Source: Streptomyces gilvus
Lineage (GTDB): Bacteria; Actinomycetota; Actinomycetes; Streptomycetales; Streptomycetaceae
Assembly (NCBI RefSeq): GCF_022513565.1
Contig: NZ_JAKWBE010000016.1
Span: forward strand, 113,442-177,441
Reading direction: 5' to 3'
DNA: 64,000 nt
This document shows, in pieces, positions 43,045 through 51,572 of the stretch (the stretch's first letter is position 1; the number at the start of each line of letters is the position of its first letter). A model generated the notes under the pieces. The model ran no database searches. It was given only the letters and a program-made list of their open reading frames with translations, and was not told the DNA's origin. Made by a program: the position numbers and the translations under genes.

Positions 43045-44223
43045 TCAAGAGAACGGTTCCGACGACACAATCGCAGTCCGACCAGTGGTCGGCCTCGCGC
43101 TGAAGGCCGCGTTCACGCCGGGGACGCCGACGGTCCAGCGTGTTGCCTCCTCACCGCCGTCAGCGGGCAGGACGAGGTGGATGCCGTTGACCTTGAGGCC
43201 GGTATCGGCGCCGGTAGTGGGCAGCTGTTCGTTCACGATGAGTCGGCCACCTCCGACGAGCGGGATCTCCGTATTCGGATCACCCGATACCGTAACCGGA
43301 ACTCCCGCGATCTTCAGGGTGAGTGTGGTGCTGCCCGTGGCCTTGCCGCACTCGCTGCTGGAGGTCGCGGTGAGCCCGGACACCTCGATGACCGGAACAC
43401 CCGGCAGCCCAATGCGTGCCTCTGCCACGGTCGAGGTCGCCGTGACCTTGCCGAGGGCGAGCACCGTGGTGACCTTGGGACACAGCTTCTGCACGGACAG
43501 CAGCGGTGAGTCGAGCTCGGCCGAGCACGGGGTGTCGGTCACGGTCGCGTCCGCCGTGCGGACGGTTCCGGTGTCGGGCTGCGGATCGATCTTCAGCAAG
43601 GGTACGCCGATGAGGTCGACGTGTGCCGAGGCGCCGTAGGCGCGGCCTGTGGCGTATTGGAGCTTCAGCTCTGCCGAGGTGTCGGAGGCCAGGTAACCGG
43701 CGTCACCGGCAAAGGACGCGCGCAGCGGGACGGTCGCGGAGTCGGTCAGCGGCTGGTCCACCGACGCGACGGGGCAGCTCGCGGTACCCGTGGTGCTCGT
43801 AGTACCGGTGCACGCCTGTTGGTTGTCCCCGGTACCGAGGGCGAAGCGCACGCTGCGCCCGGGTACCGCCTCCCCGTGGAAGTCGGTGAGCTTTGCGGCC
43901 AGTTGGGCGGGAGTGCCGTTGGCGAGGTGCGTCACGCCGGTGTAGTCGAGTTCTGTCGGCGAGGTCAGGCCCAGTTCCGCAGACGTGCTGGACGGGTTGT
44001 AGTCGTCATCGCCGCCGAAGGCGACAGCGACGGACACCGCATTCGACGTTCCTTGCGGTTGGTCCACCGAGTCGATGGTGCAGGTCGCCGTACCCGATGC
44101 CGTGGTGGTCCCGGTGCACGTCTGCTGTGCGGCGCCCGTGCCCAGGGTGAATCGCACGGCACGGCCGTCGATCGGCGTTCCGAAGTTGTTGGTGAGCTTC
44201 GCCGAAAGGCTGGCCGGTGAACC
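43045..44223 (-). pseudogene. 5'-truncated Ig-like repeat surface protein
   Basis: The frame encodes about 393 residues: two bacterial Ig-like repeats (GTPAQLAAKLTDFHGEAVPG, RSVRFALGTGDNQQACTGTT, and an earlier copy with NNFGTPIDGRAVRFTLGTG), then a C-terminal domain with four cysteines (DTPCSAELDS, QKLCPKV, SECGKATG). Such proteins are normally secreted, but here there is no signal peptide or start codon: the first Ig repeat begins mid-domain, exactly where integrase-like sequence of the other strand begins. GTG 44157 could allow initiation but would give a cytoplasmic fragment. I read it as the remnant of a larger cell-surface gene cut by a deletion. Confidence 0.75.
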
Positions 44224-44322
44224 GTGATCACGCAGGGTGCCGAAGCAATGGATGACATCTTCGCCGAAGAGCAGGAAGGGGAGGACGCGGAGGGCGAGGA
44301 AGAGGGTGACGCGGTGGCCTGA
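44224..44322 (+). pseudogene. C-terminal tail of a tyrosine integrase
   Basis: The last 32 codons of a gene, VITQGAEAMDDIFAEEQEGE and then a Glu/Asp/Gly-rich end (stop 44320-44322). Streptomycete integrases of tRNA-integrating elements commonly end with AAxxMDxIF plus an acidic tail. The fragment lies 84 bases from the 3' end of tRNA-Pro, which is where such int genes sit. The rest of the gene is gone, replaced by the opposite-strand Ig-like remnant. Assignment rests on motif memory and location. Confidence 0.55.
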
Positions 44323-44366
44323 TCAAATTCGTTTGGCCCCCTGTTTGGCCCCCCCGGGCATGACAA

Positions 44367-44396
44367 AGGGCCAATCGCAATCATGCGATTGGCCCT
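44367..44396. terminator. Perfect 13-bp hairpin between integrase tail and tRNA
   Basis: AGGGCCAATCGCA and TGCGATTGGCCCT pair perfectly around a 4-base loop. It could end either the old integrase transcript or the tRNA transcript from the minus strand. Confidence 0.75.
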
Positions 44397-44406
44397 CTGA
44401 CCAGCG

Positions 44407-44480
44407 TCGGGGTGGCGGGATTTGAACCCACGACCTCTTCGTCCCGAACGAAGCGCGCTGCCAAGCTGCGCTACACCCCG
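44407..44480 (-). tRNA. tRNA-Pro(CGG)
   Basis: Read on the minus strand, the 74-nt cloverleaf has acceptor CGGGGTG/CACCCCG, D-arm GCGC-AGCTTGGCA-GCGC, anticodon arm CTTCG-TTCGGGA-CGAAG with anticodon CGG, T-arm GTGGG-TTCAAAT-CCCGC and discriminator A. CCA is not encoded. It decodes CCG, the most used proline codon at this GC level. tRNA 3' ends of this kind are integration sites for actinomycete elements, and a decayed integrase tail adjoins this one. Confidence 0.97.
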
Positions 44481-44521
44481 ATGTCGCTGCAGTCCTGCTT
44501 GTCGCGGCGACGTCGTTTACT

Positions 44522-45307
44522 TTAGCCCACCGGTGGCTGGAGACGAAATCCGGTTTTCGCGCGGTGGCGGACGAGGTTCGGGCGGGCGTGGTCGAGGGCG
44601 ACGAGGAGGACGGCGAGGGCGTAGAAGGCGAGGCCCAGGAGGAGGGCGTTGCCGAGGACGCTCTTGTAGCCGTGCAGGTCGACGTCCAGGAAGGGGTAGA
44701 GGTAGCGGCCTCGCGTTCCGGGGAGGATCAGTTCGCCTCGGATGAAGGAGAAGGCCAGGTAGGTCAGGGGGTAGAGGAGCCACGGTGCCGCCTGGCGCAG
44801 GTGCGGGCGGTCCGGGGCTGTGAGGAGCAGCCAGTCCAGGACCGCGGCCACCGGGATGGCCGTGTGGAGGAGCTGGTTGGTCAGCCACAGCCAGCCCGTC
44901 GGTGCCGTCGTGCCGCCCGTCAGGGAGAAGGGGGGCGAGGTGTGGGTCAGGAGCAGGTGGTAGACCAGGGCCGAGATGACGACGTAGAGCAGCGCCCCGC
45001 CCGTCACCGCGGACGGCAGCGGGCGGCGGGCCGTCCAGGCTCGGCGGGCCGAGACGGTGAGGACGGCGGCCAGGAACAGGCTGCTCTGGATCGTGAAGTG
45101 GCTCAGTACCCGGACCGGGCTGCCGAGGAACAGGTCGATGGTGACGGCCGACACCGCCACCAGGGCCACCAGCAGGCGGAACAAGGCGGTCAGGGGGCGC
45201 CGGGCCGGGGTCACCACCGCCGCGGCGGGGACGGCGGAGGGCATCAGCGCGGGCACGCCCGGGACCGCGGGCAGGTCCGGGATGTCCCTGGGTATGGGGG
45301 CGGTCAT
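44522..45307 (-). CDS. Pr6Pr-family membrane protein
   Basis: A 261-residue polytopic protein with six predicted helices after a Pro/Ala-rich N-terminal tail of about 35 residues. The pattern (LSHFTIQSSLFLAAVLTVSA ... WLLYPLTYLAFSFIRGE ... YLYPFLDVDLHGYKSVLGNALLL) matches the Pr6Pr/FAR-17a/AIG1-like family. Conserved Tyr, Pro, Asp and His in the later helices (YPFLDVDLHGY) recall the catalytic Thr/His of lipid hydrolases in that superfamily, but no activity can be asserted. It is a single gene downstream of nothing obvious. Confidence 0.75.
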   Translation of the reverse strand: MTAPIPRDIPDLPAVPGVPALMPSAVPAAAVVTPARRPLTALFRLLVALVAVSAVTIDLFLGSPVRVLSHFTIQSSLFLAAVLTVSARRAWTARRPLPSAVTGGALLYVVISALVYHLLLTHTSPPFSLTGGTTAPTGWLWLTNQLLHTAIPVAAVLDWLLLTAPDRPHLRQAAPWLLYPLTYLAFSFIRGELILPGTRGRYLYPFLDVDLHGYKSVLGNALLLGLAFYALAVLLVALDHARPNLVRHRAKTGFRLQPPVG

Positions 45308-45427
45308 GCCCCCATGCTCAGGAGATGGGACGAAAGGGGCCAGCTGGGGTGGGCCGTATGGGCGAGCAGTGTGGGTGACAGGGGCAACGGCTCCCGCACC
45401 GCGGCTGCGACCCCCGGGTGCGGCTGC

Positions 45428-46354
45428 CTACTCCCGCCCCACCAACGTCAGCAGCGTGACCTCCGGTGGGCAGGCGAACCGTACCGGGGTGTAGCGGTTC
45501 GTGCCGCAGCCCGCCGAGACGTGCAGGTAGGACGTACGGCCCTCCGCCCGGTGTGAGGACAGGCCCTTCACCCGGTCCGCGTCCAGGTCGCAGTTGGTGA
45601 CCAGGGCGCCGTAGAAGGGGATGCAGAGCTGGCCGCCGTGGGTGTGGCCGGCCAGGATCAGCGGGTACGAGTCCGCCGTGAAGGCGTCCAGGACGCGCAG
45701 GTACGGCGCGTGGACGACGCCCATCGAGAAGTCCGCCGAGCGTGAGGGGCCGCCGGCCACCTGGACGTAGCGGTCCCGCTTGATGTGCGGATCGTCCAGG
45801 CCCGTCAGCTCGACCGAGACACCCTCGACCTTCAGCTGGCCGCGCGTGTTGGTGAGGTTCAGCCAGCCCGCCGCGTCGAAACCGTCCCGCAGGTCCTCCC
45901 ACGGGTTGTGGATCGCGCCGACGACCGGCGGGTTGCCGTTCAGACCGTGCCGGCCCTGCACCTTCTCCAGCAGGTAGCGGGCGGGGTTGCGGGGCCTCGG
46001 GCCGTAGTAGTCGTTGGAGCCGAAGACGTAGGCGCCGGGGAACTCCATCAGCGGGCCCAGCGCGTCCAGGACCTCGGGCACGGCCTCCGGGTCGGACAGG
46101 TTGTCACCGGTGTTGATCACGAAGTCGGGGCGCAGGCCGGCCAGGGAGCGCAGCCAGCGCTGCTTCTTGCGCTGGCCGCCGACCATGTGGATGTCGGAGA
46201 CCTGCAGGACGCGCAGGGGGCGCATGCCGGACGGCAGGACGGGCACCGTCACCCTTCGCAGGCGGAAGGAGCGGGCCTCGAACCCCGCCGCGTAGGCCAC
46301 ACCGGCGGCGCCTGCCGCCGCGATCCCCAGAGGTACTCCGTATCGAGCGCGCAT
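45428..46354 (-). CDS. Metallophosphoesterase with N-terminal membrane anchor
   Basis: A 308-residue calcineurin-like phosphoesterase. An N-terminal hydrophobic segment (VPLGIAAAGAAGVAYAAGF) anchors or exports it. The metal motifs follow in order: VSDIHMVGG, INTGDNLSD, GSNDYYG, and AGHTHGGQLCIPF. Such YkuE-like enzymes act on cell-envelope phosphoesters or UDP-lipid intermediates. ATG 46354 is supported by GGAGGT immediately upstream. In M. tuberculosis a homologue (Rv3683, from memory) likewise sits beside ponA2 and whiB4. Confidence 0.9.
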   Translation of the reverse strand: MRARYGVPLGIAAAGAAGVAYAAGFEARSFRLRRVTVPVLPSGMRPLRVLQVSDIHMVGGQRKKQRWLRSLAGLRPDFVINTGDNLSDPEAVPEVLDALGPLMEFPGAYVFGSNDYYGPRPRNPARYLLEKVQGRHGLNGNPPVVGAIHNPWEDLRDGFDAAGWLNLTNTRGQLKVEGVSVELTGLDDPHIKRDRYVQVAGGPSRSADFSMGVVHAPYLRVLDAFTADSYPLILAGHTHGGQLCIPFYGALVTNCDLDADRVKGLSSHRAEGRTSYLHVSAGCGTNRYTPVRFACPPEVTLLTLVGRE

Positions 46355-46484
46355 ACCTCCATCGTGACAGACCCGGCACGGCACCCGAGCCACCCCGGTC
46401 CGTGACCGCAGGATCCTCACCGCCCTTTAAAAGAGCGGGCGTCGGGCCGTCTAAATGCGAGGGCGTCCGGGTGTCGGCACCTGC

Positions 46485-46490
46485 GACAAT
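46485..46490 (+). promoter_or_regulatory. -10 hexamer for a leaderless yqeY message
   Basis: TGCGACAAT contains GACAAT (46485-46490) with an extended TG-like context, followed by seven bases and the ATG. No ribosome binding site is present before the gene, so transcription and translation probably start together. Confidence 0.45.
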
Positions 46491-46497
46491 CAAACCC

Positions 46498-46962
46498 ATG
46501 ACCACGCTCAAGTCGAAGCTGCAGGAAGACCTCACGGCCGCGATCAGGGAGCACGACGAGCTCCGCTCCTCGACGCTCCGGCTGACGCTCGCCGCGATCA
46601 CCAAGGAGGAGGTCGCGGGCAAGCAGAAGCGCGAGCTGTCCGACGACGAGGTGCAGAAGGTGATCACCCGCGAGGCGAAGAAGCGCCGGGAGGCGGCCGA
46701 GGCCTTCGCGCAGGGTGGCCGCGCCGAGTCCGCCGAGCGGGAGAAGGCGGAGGGCGAGGTCCTCGCCGCGTACCTGCCGAAGCAGCTCAGCGACGAGGAG
46801 CTGAACACCATCGTCGCCCAGGCCGTCGAGGAGGCGAAGGCGGCCGGCGCCGAGGGGCCGCGTGCCATGGGCGCGGTCATGAAGATCGTCAACCCGAAGG
46901 TCGCGGGCCTGGCCGAGGGCGGCCGGGTCGCCGCAGCGGTGAAGCGCCTCCTCGCCGACTGA
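46498..46962 (+). CDS. GatB/YqeY-family protein
   Basis: A 154-residue helical protein (LKSKLQEDLTAAIREHDELRSSTLRLTLAAITKEE ... VITREAKKRREAAEAFAQGGR ... LAAYLPKQLSDEEL). This is the stand-alone version of the C-terminal domain of amidotransferase subunit GatB. The family binds tRNA in GatCAB; the role of free YqeY is not settled. ATG 46498 has no ribosome binding site but a promoter-like hexamer seven bases upstream, suggesting a leaderless message. It is divergent from the metallophosphoesterase gene and ends before a long hairpin. Confidence 0.9.
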   Translation: MTTLKSKLQEDLTAAIREHDELRSSTLRLTLAAITKEEVAGKQKRELSDDEVQKVITREAKKRREAAEAFAQGGRAESAEREKAEGEVLAAYLPKQLSDEELNTIVAQAVEEAKAAGAEGPRAMGAVMKIVNPKVAGLAEGGRVAAAVKRLLAD

Positions 46963-47002
46963 CCGGAAGCGGGAAAGCCGCCCACCCCTGTACGAGCAAG
47001 AG

Positions 47003-47056
47003 GACGGCCCCTGGTCGTCGTAACGGAGAAGTCCGTTACGACGACCAGGGGCCGTC
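47003..47056. terminator. Perfect 25-bp stem bidirectional terminator
   Basis: Arms 47003-47027 and 47032-47056 are exact reverse complements with a GAAG loop. It lies between the convergent yqeY and PBP genes and should end transcripts from both sides. Confidence 0.9.
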
Positions 47057-47080
47057 GGCGTCTCAGGTGCCGGCGTCAGC

Positions 47081-47116
47081 CGTGCCGACCGTGCCGACCG
47101 TGCCGACCGTCCCGGC
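47081..47116. repeat. Four-copy 9-bp tandem repeat
   Basis: Three exact copies of CGTGCCGAC and a fourth CGTCCCGGC stand in the short gap directly 3' of the PBP gene. No function is apparent; slippage is likely. Confidence 0.85.
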
Positions 47117-47120
47117 CGTG

Positions 47121-49394
47121 TCAGCCGCGGCGGCCGCCGTTTCCGTTGCCGTTGGTCTGGCCCTGGAAGAGGTTGTCCGGGAAGGAGAACGTCGGCGTCG
47201 GGAAGGTGGTGCCGCCGTTGTTGCCGCCCGAGTCCGTGCCGCCGTTGGTCAGGCCGGCGATGAGGCCGCCGGTGTCGCCGTTGTTCCCGTCACCGTTGCC
47301 GTTGCCGTTCCCCTTGCCCTTGTGGGCGTCGGGGATGTTGACGAGGTGGAACTGCTCCACCGGCTTGCCGTCCAGCGCGCCGTCCATCATGTCGCGCCAG
47401 ATCGGTCCGGGGACCTTGCCGCCGTAGACCTTCTCGTTCCAGACGCCGCCGATGCTGATGTTCTTCATCTGGCGCTCGTGGGCCGGGTCGCCGACCCAGA
47501 CGGCGCCCGCCATGTTCGGGGTGAAGCCGACGAACCAGGCCGCGTAGCGGTTGTCCGTGGTACCGGTCTTGCCCGCGCTCGGGCGGCTGTCGAGACCCGC
47601 CTCCGTACCGGTGCCGTCCTCGACCACGCCCTTCAGCAGCGTGGTGACGGTGTCCGCGGTCTTCTCCGACATGGCGCGCGAGCAGGTGGACTTCGGCACC
47701 TCCAGCGACTTCTTCTGGGTGCCCACGGTCTGGGTGATCGACTCGATGGCGACCGGCGTGCAGTACATGCCGCGCGCGGCGAAGGTCGCGTAGGCGTTCG
47801 CCATGGTCAGCGGCGACATCTCCTGCGTGCCGAGCGCGATCGACGGGGCCTGCTGGATCTTCTTGCCGTCGGCCCGCTGCACGCCCATCTTCTGCGCCAT
47901 CGTCGTCACCGGGCAGATGCCGATGTCGCTGATCAGCTGCACGTAGTAGGTGTTGACCGACTTGGCGGTCGCCTCCTTCATGGAGTACGGGCCGTGCTCG
48001 TCGGTGTTCTCGTTGGTGAGCTTGACGCCCTTCTCGTCCCAGGTCCTGCCGTCGCAGGCGGAGACGGGGGCCGGGTAGTCCATCTCGTACGGCGAGGAGT
48101 ACTCCTGCGTCGCCGGCGTACCGCCCTCGATGGCGGCCGCGGCCACGATCGCCTTGAACGTCGAACCGGGCTGGTAGCCGGCGCCGCCGCCCATGTCCTT
48201 GTCCACGGACAGGTTGATCGAGGTCTCGTGGTCCTTGACGTTGATGCCGTACGGCCGTGACTGGCCCATCGCCAGGATCTTGCCGGTGCCGGGTTCCACG
48301 ATGGTGGCGGCGGTGGCGACCTGGTCGCTCTTGTAGACGTGCTTCTTGATGGAGTTCTGGACGGATTTCTGGGACTGCGGGTCCAGCGTGGTGCGGATCG
48401 TCAGACCGCCCTGGTTCCAGACCTTGGCCCGGGCCTCCTGGGTCTTGCCGAAGATCGGGTTGGTCAGGAAGACCTCGCGCACGTAGTCGCAGAAGAAGCC
48501 GGCGCCCTTGACGGCGGTGATGCAGCCGTTCTTGGGCTTGCTGGGGTCGAGGCCCAGCGGCGTCTTCTTGGCCGCGTTGGCCTCCGTCTGCGAGATGTCG
48601 CCCATGTCGGCCATGCGCTGCAGTACGACGTTGCGGCGCAGGGTGGCCTCCGTCGCGTCGTTGACCGGGTCGTACCGGGTCGGCGACTGGACGATGCCCG
48701 CGAGCAGAGCGGCCTGCTGGAGGTTGAGGTCCTTGGCGTGCTTGGAGAAGTAGCGCTGGGAGGCGGCCTCGACGCCGTAGGCCTGCTCGCCGAAGAACGT
48801 GATGTTCAGGTAGTTCTCGAGGATCTTCTTCTTGCCGAGCTCCTCCTCCACCTGGATCGCGTACTTCAGCTCCTTGATCTTGCGGCCGAGGGTCTGCTGG
48901 GTGGCCTCGGCGACCTTGGTGGGGTCGTCGCCGGCCTCCTCCACGAAGACGTTCTTCACGTACTGCTGGGTGAGCGTGGAGGCGCCCTGGGCGACCCCGC
49001 TGCTCTGCACGTTCTTGTTGAGGGCGCGCAGCACGCCCTTCAGGTCGACCGCGCCGTGCTGGTAGAAGCGCGAGTCCTCGATCGCGACGATCGCCTTCTG
49101 CATGTACGGCGAGATGTCCTTGAGCTGGACGACCGTACGGTCGCGCGAGTACACGGTGGCGATCTGGCCGCCGTCGGCGTCGAGGATGGTGGTGCGCTGG
49201 CTGAGCGGGGGCGTCTTCAGGTTGGCCGGGAGCTCGTCGAAGCTCTCCACCGACCCCTTGGCGGCCAGGCCCAGCGCGCCCACGGCGGGCAGCGCGATGC
49301 CGGCCAGGACGGCTCCCGCGAGCACACTGACACCGAGGAACTTGGCGGCCTGCTGCGTTGGGGACAGGCCACCGCCCGAGCGCTTCTTTGGCAT
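47121..49394 (-). CDS. Class A penicillin-binding protein (PonA2-like)
   Basis: A 757-residue bifunctional peptidoglycan synthase. One membrane helix (about 18-45) is followed by the GT51 transglycosylase domain with catalytic Glu106 (AIEDSRFYQHGAVD) and GASTLTQQYVKN. The transpeptidase has STFK (Ser411, Lys414), SVN and KTGTT. A Gly/Asn-rich low-complexity tail (NGNGNGDGNNGD) closes the protein. It lacks the PASTA domain of M. tuberculosis PonA2 but shares its place next to the WhiB4/WblA gene. It is divergent from wblA across a 408-base leader region. Confidence 0.95.
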   Translation of the reverse strand: MPKKRSGGGLSPTQQAAKFLGVSVLAGAVLAGIALPAVGALGLAAKGSVESFDELPANLKTPPLSQRTTILDADGGQIATVYSRDRTVVQLKDISPYMQKAIVAIEDSRFYQHGAVDLKGVLRALNKNVQSSGVAQGASTLTQQYVKNVFVEEAGDDPTKVAEATQQTLGRKIKELKYAIQVEEELGKKKILENYLNITFFGEQAYGVEAASQRYFSKHAKDLNLQQAALLAGIVQSPTRYDPVNDATEATLRRNVVLQRMADMGDISQTEANAAKKTPLGLDPSKPKNGCITAVKGAGFFCDYVREVFLTNPIFGKTQEARAKVWNQGGLTIRTTLDPQSQKSVQNSIKKHVYKSDQVATAATIVEPGTGKILAMGQSRPYGINVKDHETSINLSVDKDMGGGAGYQPGSTFKAIVAAAAIEGGTPATQEYSSPYEMDYPAPVSACDGRTWDEKGVKLTNENTDEHGPYSMKEATAKSVNTYYVQLISDIGICPVTTMAQKMGVQRADGKKIQQAPSIALGTQEMSPLTMANAYATFAARGMYCTPVAIESITQTVGTQKKSLEVPKSTCSRAMSEKTADTVTTLLKGVVEDGTGTEAGLDSRPSAGKTGTTDNRYAAWFVGFTPNMAGAVWVGDPAHERQMKNISIGGVWNEKVYGGKVPGPIWRDMMDGALDGKPVEQFHLVNIPDAHKGKGNGNGNGDGNNGDTGGLIAGLTNGGTDSGGNNGGTTFPTPTFSFPDNLFQGQTNGNGNGGRRG

Positions 49395-49802
49395 GAGGGC
49401 AGCCTACGTTCTCAATCGCCGGACACACGTATATGCCTTGGCCTAAGCTGCTCTCAACTGTCACAGCTGTAGGGCCACGTATCAATACGTCCGGCGACCC
49501 CGAATCGTTCCGGAAGTTCCCCGACTTTTTTGGTGGGGGCGTGTCCGAATCCGCCTTGTGTGTCGGGCGGTGTCCGTTGTGACTCCCTGGAACTGTCCCG
49601 TTTCGCCGGGAAAGTCACGTATGTCACCAGCTCACTCCCCCGGGTGATCTGCCGCTTACCCATAGTCCGTTCGGGCCATTCAAGATTGGGCCCGAAGGGG
49701 GTGTTGCGCTGTGCCCGCCTTCCGTAACGTCCTCAACTGGCGGCGGTGAATATGCCGCTGCCGCCGTGGGGGAGCCTCGATTCGGGAGAGGACGGCGCCG
49801 GT
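49395..49802 (+). promoter_or_regulatory. Long leader / divergent promoter region of wblA and the PBP gene
   Basis: A gene-free 408-base region. It holds an inverted repeat TTCGGGCC (49670-49677) / GGCCCGAA (49689-49696), 107 bases before the wblA start, and a GTCACGTATGTCAC segment (49614-49627) with dyad character. The length and structure suggest complex control of wblA. I cannot name the bound regulators. Confidence 0.5.
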
Positions 49803-50141
49803 ATGGGCTGGGTAACCGACTGGAGTGCGCAGGCCGCCTGCCGCACTACCGATCCGGATGAACTGTTCGTTCAGGGAGCAGCGCAGAACAGGGCCAAGGC
49901 GGTGTGCACCGGATGCCCGGTACGCACCGAGTGCCTGGCCGACGCGCTGGACAACCGCGTCGAGTTCGGCGTGTGGGGAGGCATGACGGAGCGGGAGCGC
50001 CGCGCGCTGTTGCGCAGGCGGCCCACCGTGACCTCCTGGCGCCGGCTGCTCGAGACGGCACGTGTGGAGTACGAGCGGGGCGTGGGCATCCTGCCGCTCG
50101 ACGACGACGAGGTGTACGAGAACTACGCGGCGGTGAGCTGA
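49803..50141 (+). CDS. wblA: WhiB-like iron-sulfur regulator WblA
   Basis: A 112-residue protein. Four cysteines (13, 35, 38, 44) in C-x21-C-x2-C-x5-C bind a 4Fe-4S cluster. The G(V/I)WGG turn (GVWGGM, 56-61) and basic RERRALLRRR helix follow. The sequence is that of WblA, a global repressor of antibiotic production required for aerial development in Streptomyces, and orthologue of mycobacterial WhiB4. ATG 49803 gives the standard 112-residue length; the frame is open further upstream but unconserved. It is convergent with the ArsA-like pair, 42 bases away. Confidence 0.95.
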   Translation: MGWVTDWSAQAACRTTDPDELFVQGAAQNRAKAVCTGCPVRTECLADALDNRVEFGVWGGMTERERRALLRRRPTVTSWRRLLETARVEYERGVGILPLDDDEVYENYAAVS

Positions 50142-50148
50142 GGGCACC

Positions 50149-50204
50149 CCTCGGCTCAGGCGACGGCGGTTTCGAGCCTCGGCTCAGTCGACAGCCGTCT
50201 CGGG
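50149..50204. repeat. 28-bp direct repeat spanning the ArsA-2 stop codon
   Basis: Copy 1 (50149-50176) and copy 2 (50177-50204) match at 23 of 28 bases. Copy 2 encodes the last residues and stop of the ArsA-like gene (ETAVD-stop) and copy 1 repeats them as ETAVA-stop. Confidence 0.85.
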
Positions 50205-51572
50205 CAGCTCCGGCCGGTTGGCCGCGAGCCGGTCACCGATGTCCCTGAGGCCCGCGAGGTCGTGCACATCGCCGGGCAGCGCGGCCACTTCGGCCACCGC
50301 CACCTCGGGGTGGAGCGCGGTGAAACGGTCACGCGTGCGCTGCTCGCGGGAGAGCAGTTGCATACGATCGGCGTGCAGCCTCAGCAGGCCCGCGGTGAGC
50401 CGCTCGACGCCCTGGGTGCCCTCGCCGGCCTCGTCCTCCTCGTCCGGACCGGGGGAGTTGGTCCTGGACACGGGAGGGTCGGCGGGCCGGGTCGCCCCGG
50501 ACGCGGCGGGCCCGGATGCGGGAGATTCTGAACTGCCGTACGTGTCGGGAGAGTTACGAAGTCCAGCTTTCCCGCCGTCCTGATCGACAATGCGGGGCTC
50601 CACAAGATTTTCCGCGGCGCCGAGCGCGCGCTCGGCCGACAGCCGGTCGGCGCCGCTGCCGTGGACCCGGTTGAGCACCAGTCCGGCCAGCGGCATGTCC
50701 TCGGCCGCCAGCCGCTCCACGAAGTACGCGGCCTCGCGCAGCGCGTCACGCTCCGGGGCCGCCACCACCAGGAACGCCGTCCCCGGCGCCTGCAGCAGCT
50801 TGTACGTGGCGTCCGCGCGCGTGCGGAACCCGCCGAAGGTCGTGTCCATCGCCGCGACGAACGTCTGGACGTCCTTGAGGAGCTGACCGCCCAGCAGTTT
50901 GCCGAGTGTGCCGGTCATCATCGACATCCCGACGTTCAGGAACTTCATCCCCGCGCGTCCGCCCAGCTTGGCGGGCGCGGTCAGCAGCCGGATCAGCCGG
51001 CCGTCGAGGAACGACCCGAGCCGCTTGGGCGCGTCCAGGAAGTCCAACGCCGAGCGGGAGGGCGGGGTGTCGACGACGATCAGGTCCCACTCGTCCCGGG
51101 CCCTCAACTGCCCCAGCTTCTCCATCGCCATGTACTCCTGCGTGCCGGCGAAGCCCGCGGACAGCGACTGGTAGAAGGGGTTCGACAGGATCGTGGCCGC
51201 GCGCTCGGGGTCCGCGTGCGCCTCGACGACCTCGTCGAACGTGCGCTTCATGTCGAGCATCATCGCGTGCAGTTCGCCGTCGCCCTCGACGCCCTTCACG
51301 CGGCGTGGCGTGTTGTCCAGCGAGTCGATGCCCATGGACTGGGCGAGCCTGCGCGCCGGGTCGATGGTCAGCACGACCACCTTGCGTCCGCGCTCGGCGG
51401 CCCTGAGGCCGAGCGCCGCCGCCGTCGTGGTCTTGCCGACCCCGCCCGAGCCGCAGCACACCACGATCCGCGTCGCCGGGTCGTCCAGCAGCGGGTCGAC
51501 GTCGAGCACCCGCGCGGGGGAGAGGCGGTGGGGGCGGACGCCCTCCTGGGCGCTTGCCGAATCCGGACTCAT
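50184..51572 (-). CDS. Get3/ArsA-like ATPase, second subunit (BagB-like)
   Basis: A 462-residue P-loop ATPase. Its Walker A, VCCGSGGVGKTTTAAAL, has Ser in place of the signature Lys that normally crosses the Get3/ArsA dimer interface. IDPARRLAQSMG and VVDTPPSRSALDFL complete the switch regions. An acidic Ser/Pro-rich linker (about 330-380) separates the ATPase from a C-terminal helical region. From memory this matches Rv3680 of M. tuberculosis, which with Rv3679 forms a heterodimer (BagAB). Its ATG is embedded in the last copy of a six-copy repeat that also contains the stop codon of the partner gene. Confidence 0.9.
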   Translation of the reverse strand: MSPDSASAQEGVRPHRLSPARVLDVDPLLDDPATRIVVCCGSGGVGKTTTAAALGLRAAERGRKVVVLTIDPARRLAQSMGIDSLDNTPRRVKGVEGDGELHAMMLDMKRTFDEVVEAHADPERAATILSNPFYQSLSAGFAGTQEYMAMEKLGQLRARDEWDLIVVDTPPSRSALDFLDAPKRLGSFLDGRLIRLLTAPAKLGGRAGMKFLNVGMSMMTGTLGKLLGGQLLKDVQTFVAAMDTTFGGFRTRADATYKLLQAPGTAFLVVAAPERDALREAAYFVERLAAEDMPLAGLVLNRVHGSGADRLSAERALGAAENLVEPRIVDQDGGKAGLRNSPDTYGSSESPASGPAASGATRPADPPVSRTNSPGPDEEDEAGEGTQGVERLTAGLLRLHADRMQLLSREQRTRDRFTALHPEVAVAEVAALPGDVHDLAGLRDIGDRLAANRPELPETAVD

